From Desulfoplanes sp. (GTDB lineage Bacteria; Desulfobacterota; Desulfovibrionia; Desulfovibrionales; Desulfomicrobiaceae), in contig JAQVZR010000126.1 of NCBI GenBank assembly GCA_028708105.1, forward strand, positions 1 through 6,063: a DNA stretch of 6,063 bases, written 5' to 3'. Of the stretch, positions 5,966 through 6,063 are shown in pieces; the stretch's first letter is position 1, and each line of letters opens with the position of its first letter. The notes beneath the pieces were generated by a model. It was given only the letters and a program-made list of their open reading frames with translations, did not search any database and had not been told where the DNA came from. A program made the position numbers and the translations under genes.

Positions 5966-6063
5966 ATGGGGAATAAAAAAGGCTCACGGGCAAGCTTTCG
6001 GATTACCGAACCATGCTTGACAATATTCCCCCTGCTCATCTCATGCTGTATTGCCTTGTCGGC
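5966..6063 (+). CDS. Start of an unidentified gene with a signal-peptide or lipoprotein-like N terminus
   Basis: An ATG at 5966-5968 follows AAAGGA (5955-5960) with a 5-nt spacer, a good ribosome binding site. The frame stays open to the right edge (32 full codons). The product starts with a basic stretch (Lys4, Lys5, Arg8, Arg12) and turns hydrophobic from about residue 17 (L-T-I-F-P-L-L-I-S-C-C-I-A-L-S). This resembles a signal peptide or first membrane segment. L-I-S-C could serve as a lipobox (Cys27), though the hydrophobic core before it is short. Nothing beyond export or membrane insertion can be inferred. It may or may not be cotranscribed with the LytTR gene, 268 nt upstream. Confidence 0.5.
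   Translation, partial: MGNKKGSRASFRITEPCLTIFPLLISCCIALS

Noticed and set aside
5718..6020. 100-residue plus-strand ORF
   Set aside because: No ribosome binding site, unlikely composition, and it overlaps the better supported start at 5966 in another frame.

Overview
The window looks like part of a bacterial chromosome from a strictly anaerobic, selenocysteine-using organism, most likely a sulfate-reducing or related member of the Desulfobacterota. This rests on gene content alone: a long bacterial HdrA next to MvhD and MvhG, bacterial ribosome binding sites, bacterial-type SECIS hairpins, and a divergent LytTR-family regulator. The species cannot be fixed from the sequence.

Layout. Positions 1-4154 hold a leftward (minus strand) cluster, hdrA - mvhD - mvhG, and mvhG runs off the left edge. 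Positions 4155-4818 are a 664-base divergent intergenic region with candidate promoters for both directions, an operator-like palindrome, a possible LytTR direct-repeat site and a nested hairpin. Positions 4819-5697 (plus strand) encode a LytTR DNA-binding regulator with a degenerate receiver domain. Positions 5698-5965 hold no convincing gene. At 5966 a new plus-strand gene starts with a good ribosome binding site and a signal-like N terminus and runs off the right edge.

Main result. Two in-frame UGA codons in the hydrogenase/Hdr cluster are best read as selenocysteine, not stop. In hdrA, UGA at 3975-3977 (minus) replaces a cysteine of the conserved N-D-C-A-M-C motif. Reading through gives a complete 1017-residue HdrA whose N terminus at 4154 has an excellent ribosome binding site. 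In mvhD, UGA at 820-822 (minus) replaces the first cysteine of the G-C-H-x-G-[DE]-C-H-Y motif. Reading through joins two fragments into a normal-length 145-residue MvhD. Each UGA is followed 22-27 nt later by a small stem with a G-containing apical loop, as expected for a bacterial SECIS. A caller that treats UGA only as stop would truncate HdrA and split MvhD.

How the genes work together. MvhG with MvhA (presumably downstream, outside the window) would oxidise H2. MvhD passes electrons from the hydrogenase to HdrA. HdrA is the FAD protein where electron bifurcation takes place in the methanogen MvhADG-HdrABC complex, splitting electron pairs between ferredoxin and a disulfide-type acceptor. 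HdrB and HdrC are not visible, so the second acceptor here is unknown. The divergent LytTR protein has lost the usual phosphorylation residues. It may regulate the cluster in a phosphorylation-independent way, but that link is inferred from position and from a weak candidate site only.
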